The notes under the pieces were generated by a model. That model saw nothing but the letters and a program-made list of their open reading frames with translations. It searched no databases and was not told where the DNA came from. Source: Leishmania martiniquensis (taxonomy: Eukaryota; Euglenozoa; Kinetoplastea; Trypanosomatida; Trypanosomatidae). From it: a DNA stretch of 64,000 bases. Position numbers and translations under genes: made by a program. Below are positions 40,795 to 51,403 of this stretch, in pieces; position 1 is the first letter of the stretch; each line of letters begins with the position of its first letter. The stretch spans positions 624,001-688,000 of the forward strand of contig NC_090169.1 in NCBI RefSeq assembly GCF_017916325.1. The letters run 5' to 3'.

Positions 40795-42770
40795 GGTGGT
40801 CGCACTTTTGCTTTGCCCCGTGTGACCTATGCTTCTGCTGTGGTGGGGTGAGGGGGAGAGGGCAAGGAGACCCACGAGACGATTCTGCGAAGCACTACGA
40901 TACGCCAGCGACGGGACGGCTGCGGATGACCGAGGGAGGAACTAAAGGGAGGCGAGCGAACCGAATCAGAGTGGCACTGCGAATAGCCAGCGTTCATCGG
41001 CTTACCCCAGAAGTTAGCAAGAAAGGGAACGAACGTATTAAAAGAAACTTCAAACGAGGAGGTAAGCGCGTCGCGATGGAAGTCAGCGCAGGTGTCACAT
41101 AGAGGTAAGCTTACGGGAGGGGATTGAGGGCAGCGGTGGGAAGGGCTAGCGATGGCTTGGCAAGCAATGTGAAAGGAGAGACGCTTGAATTCAAGGAAAA
41201 ATCGCTGGGTGTATGGGTTTCGATGGGAGAGGAGGGCTGAGTGCGACGAAAAAAAATCACGCAAAGATGTGCGGAGTTGTACTACCGTGTGTGTGTGTAG
41301 CTGCGCTCGCATGCAATAGAAAAAGCCCAAGGGCAACAGCACTGAAAGAGGAAGCGGAGGATGAGTCGAACGCGATGCAATCCACTGGCGGATGCCACTC
41401 GCTACTTACGAGAGAGAGCGAGAGAGATGCATATGGGCTCACATCCGACCGACAGCAAAGAGAAACGCGAGCATTGCGATGCGGAGAAAAAAAACACACA
41501 CACAGAGAAATGAGGCGGTGATGAAGGAGAGGATGGCCGAAAGGAGGTGGACAGCGGAGAGGCGGAGGCAGAGGAAGGGATAGTCGAGGGTGCAGATTAG
41601 AGGTGTGAGAAATGCTTAGAGAGAGGAGAGCCTCTCCTGCGCTCCGTGCTAGAGCGGCCAGCACCGTTGCACTCGCTTAATATGAATACACCCCCCTCTG
41701 TGTGTGGGGGGTGGTGGGGGGCTGCTCTTGTCGGCCTGAGAGGCGTTGCGCAGTGGGCCGACACTCGGTTCACGCCTTTCCAATACCGGCCAATGGTGGT
41801 GACAGGAAAAGTGAAGTGTCATTGTTCTCGAACCGCCCCACAGCCAAGTCAACTCATTTCAAAGGGAAACGTGCACGCTGAAGCCAACACTAGAGAAGAC
41901 GTTTTATGCCTCTGCTCTCAGCGCATTCGGGCAGCGATACGCCTCGTGGCGAAGAGGAAACGACAAAGTGGGGAAGAGAGAGGGGGAGGGAGAGAGAAAT
42001 GCCCGCATCGCTCGTGGTGGCCTCTTATCGTGCCATGGCAGAGCGGGCGAGATCTTCCAAAACGAAGAGCCCCCCCCCCCACACACACCCCTCCCTCCAC
42101 GCCCAAGGATGCTCGTTGGACGTCCACAACAGATAAGGAGCATATAACAAACCGCAGCGAAAACACGCTCAAAGAGAAGCCCTTCCTTTGCCCGCCGCCA
42201 CCGGGGGATGCTCCGAACCTTTCACAATACCCCCCCATGTACCTGCTCCGCCCGCCACCACCACAACTCGGCTTTCTTCTCCCTGCTCGACCAGTTGTGC
42301 CGGATGCGCGACGTGCACTCTGCCACATCGAGCAGCTGCAGCCGCCATAGAGGAAGTGCAGGCGACGGTGAGGGAGGCAGCAACAAACAAAGCGGTGGTG
42401 GGTGGGCGAAGTAGGGCTGCGTAGCGTGGGTATGACTGAGAACGGCTGGCGAGTTTTCTTTTTTTTCTCTCTAAAGGAGGGGCAGACAACGAAAAAGGGG
42501 AGGGCGTCGAATTGCACAGGTCTTCCGCGGTCTTGCAAGAAATCCGCTGCCGCCCGAGAAGACAAGCGGGCGCTCGTGGGTACAGAAGGCTATGCCACCA
42601 TTAGCGACAGAGGGCATCCCAATCGGCCCCATGAGGTCTCTTATACACGGGAACCTGCCGTTGACCGAGTGGGCCTTTTGGCCTGTGAGCATCCGCTTGC
42701 TTCGCCGCCTGCCACACCCGACGGCGCATGTGCGCAGAGACACACAACACCACGGCGCGTACGCACACGT
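40795..42770. other. Intergenic spacer, 2 kb
   Basis: No credible gene. It includes the VPS13 leader and splice tract (40795-40872), purine-rich + strand sequence (41400-41620), a C-run at about 42070-42080 with a short CA run, and mixed sequence from 42190 to 42770. Read as mostly 3' UTR of the dehydrogenase gene. Confidence 0.6.
40838..40872 (-). promoter_or_regulatory. Spliced-leader acceptor for VPS13
   Basis: A C/T tract on the minus strand ends in CCCACCACAG, with the AG at 40839-40838. This gives a 43-nt 5' UTR to the ATG at 40794. Confidence 0.6.
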
Positions 42771-43781
42771 TTAGTACCCCTTATCCGCACACACCGTGTG
42801 CGCGGATACCGTACCGCGGCTGAGGAACTCATGGAAGACACCCATGAACGTGTCAACGACGCGCTCAACGAGATGGTTTGTCCTCGTTGCGCAGTGCGCT
42901 GTCAGCAGCACCTTGCTGTCGGGCATGCTCCACAGGGGCGAGTCCGCCGGCAGCGGTTCCACCTCAAACACATCCAGAGCAGCAGCGCGAATGGTGCCCT
43001 TGCTGAGGGCTTCGCAAATGTCGGCTTCGCATTGTGACACGCCTCGGCCGATGTTGATGAAGACGGCGCTCGGCTTCATCTTCGCAAAGAACTCTCTGTT
43101 GAAGAAGTACTTCGTGTGCTCTGTACCAGGCAGCACACCGACGACAAAGTCAGCCTCCCGCACCGACTCGTCGAGCGCGTCATTGCCGCGCACCACGATG
43201 CCAAACCTGTCCACCGTCTTGTCGCCGCTGCGACGGATGCCGGTCACCTGCATCCCCAGCGCGGCGGCCTTCTCGCCACATGCTTGGCCAATTTCGCCGT
43301 AGCCGATGATCACCACCTTCTGCCGGTGGAGCTCAATACTGTCGAAGCAGTCCCACTTCCTCTCCCTCTTTGCGGCAGTCAGGCGCCATGGGAAGCGATT
43401 GAAGTACAGCATGCTGAAGACGACATGCTCTGCGAGAATGTTGGAGTAGCAGCCCTGTGTGTTGCAGAAGAGGACGCCGGATAGTTCCCGCGTCAGCTCC
43501 GAGAGCCTGTACGCGTCGACGCCAGCAGTCAGGCTGTAGATGAGCCTCACGCGACGCACCTCCATGCCGTAGTCGTCGCAGAGATCCTTGATAACAGCGT
43601 GGGCACAGCTCCCAGAGACGATCATGACAATACCATCATTTTCTGCCTTTACAGCGGCGAAGCAGCGGACGTCGGTGCCGCTCACGATGGCGGGGACGCT
43701 GCCCTCGAGCCTCTTTTCCAAAAGCCCAATGAGCGCAGCGGGGCTGTCATCATCAATGCAGACGCAAATCGTGGGGGCCAT
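42771..43781 (-). CDS. D-isomer-specific 2-hydroxyacid dehydrogenase family protein
   Basis: 336 residues, the usual family length, from the ATG at 43781. Family proteins reduce 2-keto acids such as hydroxypyruvate or glyoxylate to D-2-hydroxyacids with NAD(P)H. The NAD-binding Rossmann loop is GYGEIG at residues 160-165. The substrate-loop segment SLTAGVD is at 83-89. The catalytic triad candidates are Arg246 (in GRG), Glu275 (in DVFEVEPLP) and His296 (in TAHCA). The usual Pro before the catalytic His is Ala here. After the Rossmann beta-2 strand there is GIRRSGD (residues 181-187), and the arginines suggest possible NADPH preference. No peroxisomal/glycosomal SKL-type C-terminus is seen (it ends DKGY), so a cytosolic location is the default guess. 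Exact substrate unknown. Confidence 0.9.
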   Translation of the reverse strand: MAPTICVCIDDDSPAALIGLLEKRLEGSVPAIVSGTDVRCFAAVKAENDGIVMIVSGSCAHAVIKDLCDDYGMEVRRVRLIYSLTAGVDAYRLSELTRELSGVLFCNTQGCYSNILAEHVVFSMLYFNRFPWRLTAAKRERKWDCFDSIELHRQKVVIIGYGEIGQACGEKAAALGMQVTGIRRSGDKTVDRFGIVVRGNDALDESVREADFVVGVLPGTEHTKYFFNREFFAKMKPSAVFINIGRGVSQCEADICEALSKGTIRAAALDVFEVEPLPADSPLWSMPDSKVLLTAHCATRTNHLVERVVDTFMGVFHEFLSRGTVSAHTVCADKGY

Positions 43782-45251
43782 ATTGCCGAGCGCGGAAGAG
43801 GAGAAAAAGGAGACGAGCGGCTAAGATAAAGATTACGGATCGACCACAGGAGACGAGGGGGATGAGAACGAGGTCGCCTCTCCCATTAAGACAGCACTGA
43901 GTGGAGAGGGAAAAACGGAGGTAATGAGAAGAACGCAGAGAGTTGCAAAGCGCTTTGAGCCAAGCGCATAACCAAAAATACACGAAAACAGCGCAGTGGC
44001 GGCGCAGAGAAAGAAAACAAATAAACAGAAAATGATGCAACAGGTAACGGTGTAGTGCTTGAGCACGTAAAGCAAGGTAAAGTCGAGGGCACCGAAAGGA
44101 ATTATGGGATAGGTGCGGCGTGGGCCGGGAAGAGAGAGAGCAAGAGAGAGAAAATCTCGAAAGCAATAGTTAGTCTGCTGAGAGGATTAGGTCAGGTGAA
44201 GGATGCGCCGAAAAACAAATGATGTGAAAGAAGACGAGGTCGAGCGAAGAGGTGAGGGGTGGTGTGGGAGGGAGGGAGAGGGGGGTACCCTTCGGTGAGA
44301 GGTGCACGTCGCGGGAAGAAATAACGGGACCGCTGCAACGATGGTAGTAAGTACTGAGCATGTGCGAGCAAGAGAGAGAGAGACCATCGAAGAGGAGGGC
44401 GTGCTGGTGTGAGCTGGAAAAGAGAGAGAGGGTGCGTCGTCTCACACATGAAGACGACGAGCTGTCTGCTGTGTGCATGCATATGCCGCCTTCGTATGCC
44501 TTGTGACGTTGCCGTTTTTTTTTTTTGCCCCGATGGGGCTGGCAGCCGTGCGATTCCGTCTTCAGCAGAGAAAAGTTAGCGGCAGCGGCACACGCGTGTT
44601 GAGAATCCCCCGTTTCCGTGCATGTTGCATAATGTGCGCTTTCATCCCTCATGACAGAAGCGGCGGGGGTGACAGTACACCACACAGAGGCCCAAATGAG
44701 GGTGCCTGACCAACAGGAGTTACAGTGAGGAAAAAAACGCCCCCCCCCTCCCGACAGACGGCATGTCTATTCTTCACTATTCTCGTTCGTACACTGAAGC
44801 ACGGAGACGAACACACAAGCGGACTGGAAAGGGGTCACCGCCCCTGCAGAGGTGCGGAAAAGGGGGAGGGGCGTGGGTGGGTGTGGGCGCGTACGACGCA
44901 GAGATGGACGATGCGGCATAGAGGGTGCAAAAACTGACATATATGTTTTTGTGAATGGTACATAATGGGAAAAAAGAAAAAGAAGAAGCGAGCACTAGCA
45001 ACAACAGCGACATACAGACGAAAAAAACACACATGCACACGTGCAGGCACACATCAACGGCAGCGGTGACAAGACCAGCAGTCCCAGAGGAGGCACCGCT
45101 CGCGCAAGCGCTGGAGCCTGGGTCTTCGATACCCTGAAGCACAAAATCGGGCGCGCCTAAAGGTAAAGCAGTTCTAACACATTGCAGAGATGACCGTCGA
45201 GTGAGAGGTGCGGTGCGCACGACGACAAAGCTGGAGCGTTCACGTTTGCTG
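43782..45251. other. Intergenic spacer, 1.5 kb
   Basis: No credible gene. Purine-rich + strand blocks (44120-44150, 44225-44285, 44370-44430), a 12-nt T run at 44515-44526, A runs near 44728 and 45020, and mixed sequence. Read as 5' leader of the dehydrogenase and 3' UTR of the CFAP107-like gene. Confidence 0.6.
43821..43838 (-). promoter_or_regulatory. Candidate spliced-leader acceptor for the dehydrogenase
   Basis: On the minus strand AATCTTTATCTTAG ends with the AG at 43822-43821, leaving a 39-nt 5' UTR. A second C/T tract lies closer to the ATG but has no AG before it, so this upstream AG is preferred. Confidence 0.45.
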
Positions 45252-46088
45252 CTAGTAGTCGTCCTCCATGTAGTGAACCCGAAGATTTGTTTTGTGCATC
45301 GGGTTATCGCACGATTTCGTCAGCTCGCCGACGCACTGGCTGCTCGTCAGTGGGTAGGCGGCCAGGTGATCGAGCAAGTACACTCCAGTAGCGTCGATGG
45401 ACACGTTTTTGGTGGTGAGTAGCCGCTCTCGCTCCGCAACACGGCCCATCGGTAGAAGCCGTGGAGGCATATAGTCACTCCGGCTATCTCTGGTCACCGC
45501 CATTTCACTGCGTGAGTCGCTTGTGGTGGCCTGCGTCTGACTCGCCGAGGACGGGGTAGACCGCACGGTGCTGGCCATAGACTGGAGGTAGGCTGCTTCC
45601 CGCTGAACCGCTGCGGAGACCTCATCGGCTTCGAGGCCATCGGTTGAGGCGCCAGTGTGGCCCCGGCGGCTGGCGGAAAACCCCCTCGTAGACTGCTGCA
45701 GCGCCGCTGTTTTGTTGCGGCGCTTCGAGACGCCGGGCATGTCGAGCACTTCGTCATTCGTGTAGATTAACTTTTTTCGGTCCGTGTGGGCCAGCTCGGA
45801 CGTGGCGTAGCAGTAGTCCTCGATGTTGCTGATGTCACCGTGGTGGAAGAGAAGAATACGTGGCGCTTCAGAGGCGAAGTAGCCCGGTGGCTTCGCCTCG
45901 GCGGTTTGCGCAGCTGTCAGAGCCTTGTACGACGTGTTGTAGGTCGTTGTGCTGCCGAGTTTCGCAATGCAGCCGGTGGAAGGGACCGGCTGGCCAAACT
46001 GACGGCGGTCCTCATCCCAGTTGCCGAGCAGGGTTGCGCAGTGGTAGGCCGACTTTACGGTGTTCTCACCTGCTGAGAAGACAGGCAT
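45252..46088 (-). CDS. CFAP107-like candidate axonemal protein
   Basis: 278 residues from the ATG at 46088 (MPVFSAGENT). The frame is open to 46514, but the additional 142 codons cover the splice acceptor at 46151-46150 and read as UTR, so they are excluded. Near the N-terminus, residues 15-31 (YHCATLLGNWDEDRRQF) resemble the tGNWxEeRrxF motif of CFAP107 (C1orf158), a microtubule inner protein of doublet microtubules in mammals. A TYNTSYKA segment follows at about 49-56. The middle (about 115-220) is Ser/Thr/Ala/Arg-rich and probably disordered. The C-terminus ends in HYMEDDY. A flagellar axonemal location is inferred from this short motif only, and other GNW-type ciliary proteins are possible. 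Confidence 0.7.
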   Translation of the reverse strand: MPVFSAGENTVKSAYHCATLLGNWDEDRRQFGQPVPSTGCIAKLGSTTTYNTSYKALTAAQTAEAKPPGYFASEAPRILLFHHGDISNIEDYCYATSELAHTDRKKLIYTNDEVLDMPGVSKRRNKTAALQQSTRGFSASRRGHTGASTDGLEADEVSAAVQREAAYLQSMASTVRSTPSSASQTQATTSDSRSEMAVTRDSRSDYMPPRLLPMGRVAERERLLTTKNVSIDATGVYLLDHLAAYPLTSSQCVGELTKSCDNPMHKTNLRVHYMEDDY

Positions 46089-47036
46089 TGCAGCTGGAGG
46101 TTTCGCGGGGCGCTGAGGCGGTTTCAGAGGCAGTGAGTAGGGCTCGTCACTGCAGAGAGATAAGCAAAGATGACCGAGAAGGTGAAGGGGAAGGATTCGT
46201 GCCGTGATGGTACGGGAGAGTAGAGGCTTCGGCCAAGCGGTACAAAGGCGCGCTAGCTTGCAGGCCAGGCAGCAAAGGTCGCAGATAAGGGGGCTGAGGC
46301 TTAACGTCCAGTGCACTTGAGGTGATGACGGGGATGGGGTTGGGGGTGGAGAGGAAACGGGAAAAGCAGAGGAGACGGAGGGTGATTGGGCCCCGTCCTT
46401 CGCGTTCCGCTGAGGACACGTGATAATGCACCCTGGTCTGCTGCCAGGATTGTGCACGCCGGTGATCGAGAGAGGCAGCAGAAACGCGCATTTTCGATTC
46501 AGGATGAGGAGCATGCATCAGATGAGCCGTCTTCGCGAGAGGACAGGGCCAAACCATGTGGCAGCGGCTGAGGACGAGGCGATTACAGAAAGGGATGAGA
46601 GTGCGCCGTGCCCCATGTCCTTTGCCGAGTGCCAGGGTCTCTTCCTTTACCCTTGTCGCGGAGATAACTGGCACCGGTGCCCCTCCTATCGATGCTGGAG
46701 CTGCTCCACGCACTCCCCCGGCGTGGCGCACAAGCGGCCAACTGCATCTACGCGCAGACATTCAAGGCATACTCTCCCCGCTCCAGCTTGGCACGCAGGC
46801 TCCACAGCGCTCCAACACACAACGGCGTACGCCCTGTAACAATCCCGCGACACCTACAAGGGCGTGGGCAAGGTTCAGAAACGCGGTACAGAAGATTTAT
46901 GCATCGGCCAATAGAGAAGTTTCAGAGGGGACATATTGGCTGGCGAAAGCGGTAGAGGCGCGTGCGTTGTTGCTCCTACACAAGCGCATCGGCATGGCAG
47001 GAGGAGGGCCCTGTGGGCCCGCAACCAGTGACGACA
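46089..47036. other. Intergenic spacer
   Basis: No credible gene. It holds the splice acceptor and leader of the CFAP107-like gene (46089-46190). The rest is mixed-composition sequence read as 3' UTR of the phosphatase gene. Confidence 0.55.
46150..46190 (-). promoter_or_regulatory. Spliced-leader acceptor for the CFAP107-like gene
   Basis: On the minus strand TTGCTTATCTCTCTGCAG ends with the AG at 46151-46150, preceded by a further C/T-rich stretch. The 5' UTR to the ATG at 46088 is 61 nt. Confidence 0.6.
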
Positions 47037-48767
47037 TCACTCCCGTCGCTTGACCTCTCCTTGGGCATCCTCGAGCACTAACTCGACCGCGAACTCGTCT
47101 GGGTAGCGGTCGCCCTTGGTATCCTTGCACGGCCCATCCAAGTCGCGGCGCTCGAGCCGAATGGTCGACCGCACCTCTAATCCGGTGTGAATCCAGAATT
47201 GCACCGGTGGACGAAGCGGGTTGGGGTTGTTCTTGTAGAAGAAGAACTTGAAGCACACATCGCCGTCGACGACTGGAATTTCATATGGGGATGCCATCTC
47301 GAGCGTGACGCCGGCAGCTCCGAGAACGCGAAAAGACCTCTCATCTGGGAGGTAGCCTGCGCTCCCACTCTCCGTTGCGTCCATCTCGTTCGCCTCCTGA
47401 TACAGCACCTCCTCGTCATTGTGGAAAAGGTCTTTGATTTGGGTGCGCCAGCCGTAGGTGCTCGGATCCGGGACCGCGGAATGGAAGGTGACGGAGCGGT
47501 TGGTCAGGTACACGATGCGCCGCTCGGTGCACGGCCGTACAAGGACGGCCATCCACAAGTGCTCAACGCCGAGCCGCACCCAAAGCGGCGGGATGTTGTG
47601 CAGCACGAGCCGGCGAACGCGACGTGGGTGGGATGGGATCCTCATTCCAGGCTGTTCATTGATGAGGTGCTCGAAGTAGCGAACGTAGCGCTCCTGCGAA
47701 GGAGTCTGCACGCCTTGCAGCTTCTGGGCACCGATGCGGCTACGTAGCAGGCTGAAGTGGCGCATGGCAGCGTCGGCGCTGCGGCATAGGCCGGAGTACA
47801 TGAGAAACGCACAGATCATTGTGCCAGTGCGTCCCTTGCCACCCTTGCAGTGTACTGCGACAGCTCGGTTATACGGGTCAGTCATAATGAAGTCAGCAAC
47901 TTCGCAGCAAAAGGAAATCATCAGCGGCATCTCGGCTGGGTTGTGGTCATCCACAGGGTAAGTAGACTGCTGCGAAAACGGCGCGGTGCAGCGCTCCGAG
48001 CAGAGTGTGATGACATGAGAGGAGAGGTGCGCGTACTTGCGGTTGAGAAAGTTCGCCACCTCGCTCCACGGGTTTCGATAAAGGGCCTCCGTTCCTCTTG
48101 CTGGCCATCCCATCGCGATCACGTTGCGAGTAATGTATGCCATGTCCAACACAACCCCCTCGGCAGTGTAGCAACGACGACCAGAGGCGCAAAACACACG
48201 CAGCGCCCGAGATACCTGAATGACGGTGATGCGCGCAAGGAACATCCAATGCACAACGAGCAGCAAAGCCCAGAAGACGTTCGCCGGGTAGCGCGTGTGG
48301 ATACTGGCCACGAGAATCCCCACAATCAGCCACACAAGCTCCCACCAGAGCCCCGCAACGAAGCGTGCGCTCTTCTCATAGGCCCATATCGAAAGTACCT
48401 CGACGCTCATCACGATGCTGTGCACGAGGAGAAAGGTCGGCGAGCTGCTGGTGCGCACCGCTATGAAAAGAAGAAACAGAAGGGTGGGCACGAGGAGTGC
48501 TACCTGCACATACAATCCGAGGAAAAAGTTGTACGCCATCCTGCAAACTTTGTCGACAAGACTTTCGCTGTGCTTCGTGAAGCTCAGGTCCTGCGGGTCG
48601 GCAATGGATACGTAGTAGTTGTCGGCCATAGCCAGGCCATTCGTCACCTCTTGCGCGATCTCATTCTGCACGTGCAGATACCGTGTGCAGTTGCGTAGGT
48701 AGTGCTCCACTTTCTCGTACAACGCTGTGGTTGCCGGCGGGCTCACGCTCACGACCTCGGCGTTCAT
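47037..48767 (-). CDS. PTEN-type phosphatase with four transmembrane helices (VSP/TPTE-like)
   Basis: 576 residues from the ATG at 48767 (MNAEVVSVSP); the frame upstream begins with GTG and is excluded. Four hydrophobic helices lie at about residues 80-104, 112-130, 137-157 and 163-192. The fourth carries arginines at 179, 187 and 190, like a reduced S4 voltage-sensor helix. A PTEN-type catalytic domain follows at about 225-375: YRNPWSEV near 230-237, DDHNP at 273-277 and the P-loop HCKGGKGRTG at 306-315, with Cys307 and Arg313 intact and two lysines as in phosphoinositide 3-phosphatases. A C2-like beta-rich domain follows (about 385-560) with a PTEN-like FWIHTG segment. The order matches voltage-sensing phosphatases and TPTE proteins. 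It is predicted to dephosphorylate 3-phosphoinositides at a membrane. Voltage sensing is inferred and uncertain. Confidence 0.88.
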   Translation of the reverse strand: MNAEVVSVSPPATTALYEKVEHYLRNCTRYLHVQNEIAQEVTNGLAMADNYYVSIADPQDLSFTKHSESLVDKVCRMAYNFFLGLYVQVALLVPTLLFLLFIAVRTSSSPTFLLVHSIVMSVEVLSIWAYEKSARFVAGLWWELVWLIVGILVASIHTRYPANVFWALLLVVHWMFLARITVIQVSRALRVFCASGRRCYTAEGVVLDMAYITRNVIAMGWPARGTEALYRNPWSEVANFLNRKYAHLSSHVITLCSERCTAPFSQQSTYPVDDHNPAEMPLMISFCCEVADFIMTDPYNRAVAVHCKGGKGRTGTMICAFLMYSGLCRSADAAMRHFSLLRSRIGAQKLQGVQTPSQERYVRYFEHLINEQPGMRIPSHPRRVRRLVLHNIPPLWVRLGVEHLWMAVLVRPCTERRIVYLTNRSVTFHSAVPDPSTYGWRTQIKDLFHNDEEVLYQEANEMDATESGSAGYLPDERSFRVLGAAGVTLEMASPYEIPVVDGDVCFKFFFYKNNPNPLRPPVQFWIHTGLEVRSTIRLERRDLDGPCKDTKGDRYPDEFAVELVLEDAQGEVKRRE

Positions 48768-48771
48768 TCTC

Positions 48772-48792
48772 CTGTACAATGAAAAGAGCTCC
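48772..48792 (-). promoter_or_regulatory. Candidate spliced-leader acceptor for the PTEN-type phosphatase
   Basis: On the minus strand CTCTTTTCATTGTACAG ends with the AG at 48773-48772, 4 nt before the ATG at 48767. The tract is short, so an AG further upstream is possible. This would still leave the same ATG as the first in-frame one. Confidence 0.4.
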
Positions 48793-49933
48793 CTGGGCGG
48801 GAGTCGGCTCACCGAATGCGCAGATGGCGGCGACAGCGGAGTGAAACGCGCTTACGTCCCCTTCCTCAGGAGGCGGGGGAAATGTTATTCACAGAACGGC
48901 ACCCCTTAGTGGGGTGGGGGTGCAGGAGAAGGGGAGGAGGATCTCGTTCCTGCCGTTTTCGCTCCGGCTCTTTTTTTTCTTGTTCAATGCCGCGCCTCTC
49001 TCTCAGCAAAAGCGAAGGCTGTGCTTTTCAGGCTGATGACGACACGAGGACGCACAGCGCGACGATAGCGACAGGGCACGCCGTCGAGGAAAGACGAGGG
49101 AGTGAGGGAGACGCAGGACAGTGCTGTGAGCCGTGTTGGCGCGTCCATTCGAGAACATATATGGGTAGGTGGGGTATACTTCGAGTGTGCACGGTACAGA
49201 TACACGGGCGAACAGAGACGAGAAAAGAAGAGGTTAGGGAGGGGGTCGTGCGGAGCCTGCCGTTGCAGCCACCTTAGCTGATTTCTCTTTCCTTCGCGTA
49301 CGTGTGCACCCCTCATACACTAAACGGCCTCAGCGCTGCGCGTTCCGAGACCGATGGCTCTTTTGGCTCACCAGAGAGGCGACGTCAAAGGCTTCCAACA
49401 CCAAAACGTATAGTAAGGCGTTGAGCAATGGAGAGGGGGAGAGAGGTGAATGAAACAGCCAAAAGCAGATGGGGAGGGGGGGTGCACTGAAGGGAGGTGT
49501 GGGGGGGGCGGGGAGCCTGTGGGACGAGGGGGCGATGGATACTCGGTTCCGTGCCGCTAGGCGGCACTCTGAAAGCTCTGCCTCAAGCGCGTGGGGCAAC
49601 GGCCGAGCAACGAGTCCCACTATTACCTGCCTCCCGGTTCAGCCATTGAGAGATGGCGCGCCTTCCGTTGCATGGACGTGCATCTCACCCGAACACCCCC
49701 CAATGAGGAAACAAGCATAGGGAGAGAAGGGCGGTTCGCAGCCTACACCGAGCGAAGCGACTTGACTGCGTCGTCTCGTGACTGTGCCGCATGGGCAAGC
49801 ATAGAAGAGATGTTATGCTTTCCTCCTTTTTTCTTGCGCTGCTATCATAGCCTTCCTCGACTCGAATCACTATCTCAGGCTGACGTTCGTAGAGGAAGAC
49901 CGTTGATTTGCTGGATAGGTGAGAAACGCGGGG

Positions 49934-49952
49934 TATATATATATATATATAT
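49934..49952. repeat. TA microsatellite
   Basis: About nine TA units in the spacer between the phosphatase and C2CD3-like genes. Confidence 0.9.
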
Positions 49953-50544
49953 TCGCATAACAACGTGGGCAGAGGAGACGAGAGTGGAAGGGGGAGGAGG
50001 AGGAGGAGGCGAAAGGGGTTCCGTATGACACTCACACAGGACTACTTAAACATCAAAGATGGCAAGCGGTAAACTTGACGGAGAGGCCGGCGATGAAAAC
50101 ACTAATGACAGCAACAGGAAGATATGTGCGCCGGGTAACACCATCACAGTGAACAGAGACAGTAAAAGGTGGCCACCCGCATAAACACAGACAAGCACAC
50201 AAGCACACACACACACGCACATACGCTGCTGCAGATTTACAAGGAAGGGAGGGGGTAGTAACAATCGGCGCCATGTAAAAAGAGCACTGAAGGCACGAGC
50301 CGGCAAGAGAATGAAGCCAAATAGGAGCGAGGGCAACAGGAAGTGAGGGCCTGCGACCATGAACGCGAAAAGTGCCACGTACGCCTTTCTTCTCCCTTTT
50401 TCTCCCTGCCCCCAATCACAACCAGACTCGATACCAAAAAGCCAACAGCGCTTCTCCTCCCAACGTTTCCGCACCACAACAAACAAGCAGGGAGACATAC
50501 CCATACTCCTCACTTCATCTATCTCTGGCGGCACCGCGGTTACG

Positions 50545-50960
50545 CTCTCGCTTTTTCACTCCGCGTCCCTCCTTGCGAGACGTGGTGTGCGACCGGCGCC
50601 ACACGGACCTGCGCGGACGGCACCCCGTGATCGGCGCGGGCTCTGCCTCAGAGTCCTGCTCGAGGGCGCCAGCCGTCACGTCTGCCGGAACGTCAACGGC
50701 GGTCGTGGTGGTGGCGGCGGCCTAGGCGCATGCACGGGGGGCATTGAGGAGCACGTTCGCCAGCTTCAGACCAGGGCCCTGTGAGGCGCCCTGCCCAGCC
50801 GGCACGCCACGCCTCCCACACCCGTCGCACCCCATAAGCTGAAGAAGCTCTCCTTACTGGCGTCTAGAGACCGCGGTGGTGCTATCCAGGTTCTCCCCTG
50901 CCTTGCACTGGGCATCTGCGCATCATTGCCCGCTCTTCTCAAGCGATCGCCGATGACGCA
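50545..50960. repeat. Possible degenerate retroposon (SIDER-like) block
   Basis: A GC-rich, unskewed segment of about 400 bp sits in otherwise strongly skewed 3'-UTR-type sequence. Leishmania 3' UTRs often carry short degenerate retroposons (SIDERs) of about 0.5 kb. I could not confirm a signature sequence by eye, so this is a position and composition guess only. Confidence 0.25.
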
Positions 50961-51403
50961 GCGGTAGACAGGCGACGTGTGAAGCTCATGTGGCGTTGGG
51001 GGAGGGGGAGATGCGCGGCGCCAGACCACTTCGTAGAGGGAGGCGTGCTCGGAGCCTTGGGCGGTCCGCGAAGCTCCCGAAGCGTATTAGGCACCTTCAC
51101 AGCAAAAGCAGGTGAGATGGGGTCTCCAGAATACCGGCAGAGCAGCAGGGAGCAAGCCATCTGCTCTCCCTCTGCGCTGCGGCATATCGCTAGCGGATGG
51201 CGGGCAATCCTGCACATAGGAGCACGCACAAGAAAAGGCGGGCAGAGATGTGCTGCTGCCATCTAGGAGGCTCACCACTGTTGCTCTTCGGGCGGGCGGG
51301 GGACGTATGGTCACAGAGGTGACAGTTTCCAATCAAAGGCCTCGGCACGGACTCTCTATCGCAGGACGTTGCCGCACATGCCTGGTGCACCGCTTCTCCT
51401 GTT

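Larger units (their letters stand above)
48768..51403. other. Long intergenic spacer, 2.6 kb
   Basis: No gene recognised. It contains purine-rich sequence (49425-49520, 49980-50025), a TA repeat at 49934-49952, a CA run near 50200-50220, and from about 50545 to 50960 a GC-rich block of balanced composition unlike the rest of the spacer. Small frames there (for example 50939-51262 minus) have no supporting features. Confidence 0.55.

Noticed and set aside
40795..40875. 27-codon N-terminal extension of the VPS13 frame
   Set aside because: Begins with GTG, contains the splice tract and AG, and the chorein N-terminus starts exactly at the later ATG.
46089..46514. 142-codon N-terminal extension of the CFAP107-like frame
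   Set aside because: Contains a clear pyrimidine tract and acceptor AG at 46151-46150; the translation is UTR-like.
50939..51262. 107-codon minus-strand frame in the 2.6-kb spacer
   Set aside because: No splice context, no motif and no codon-level support.
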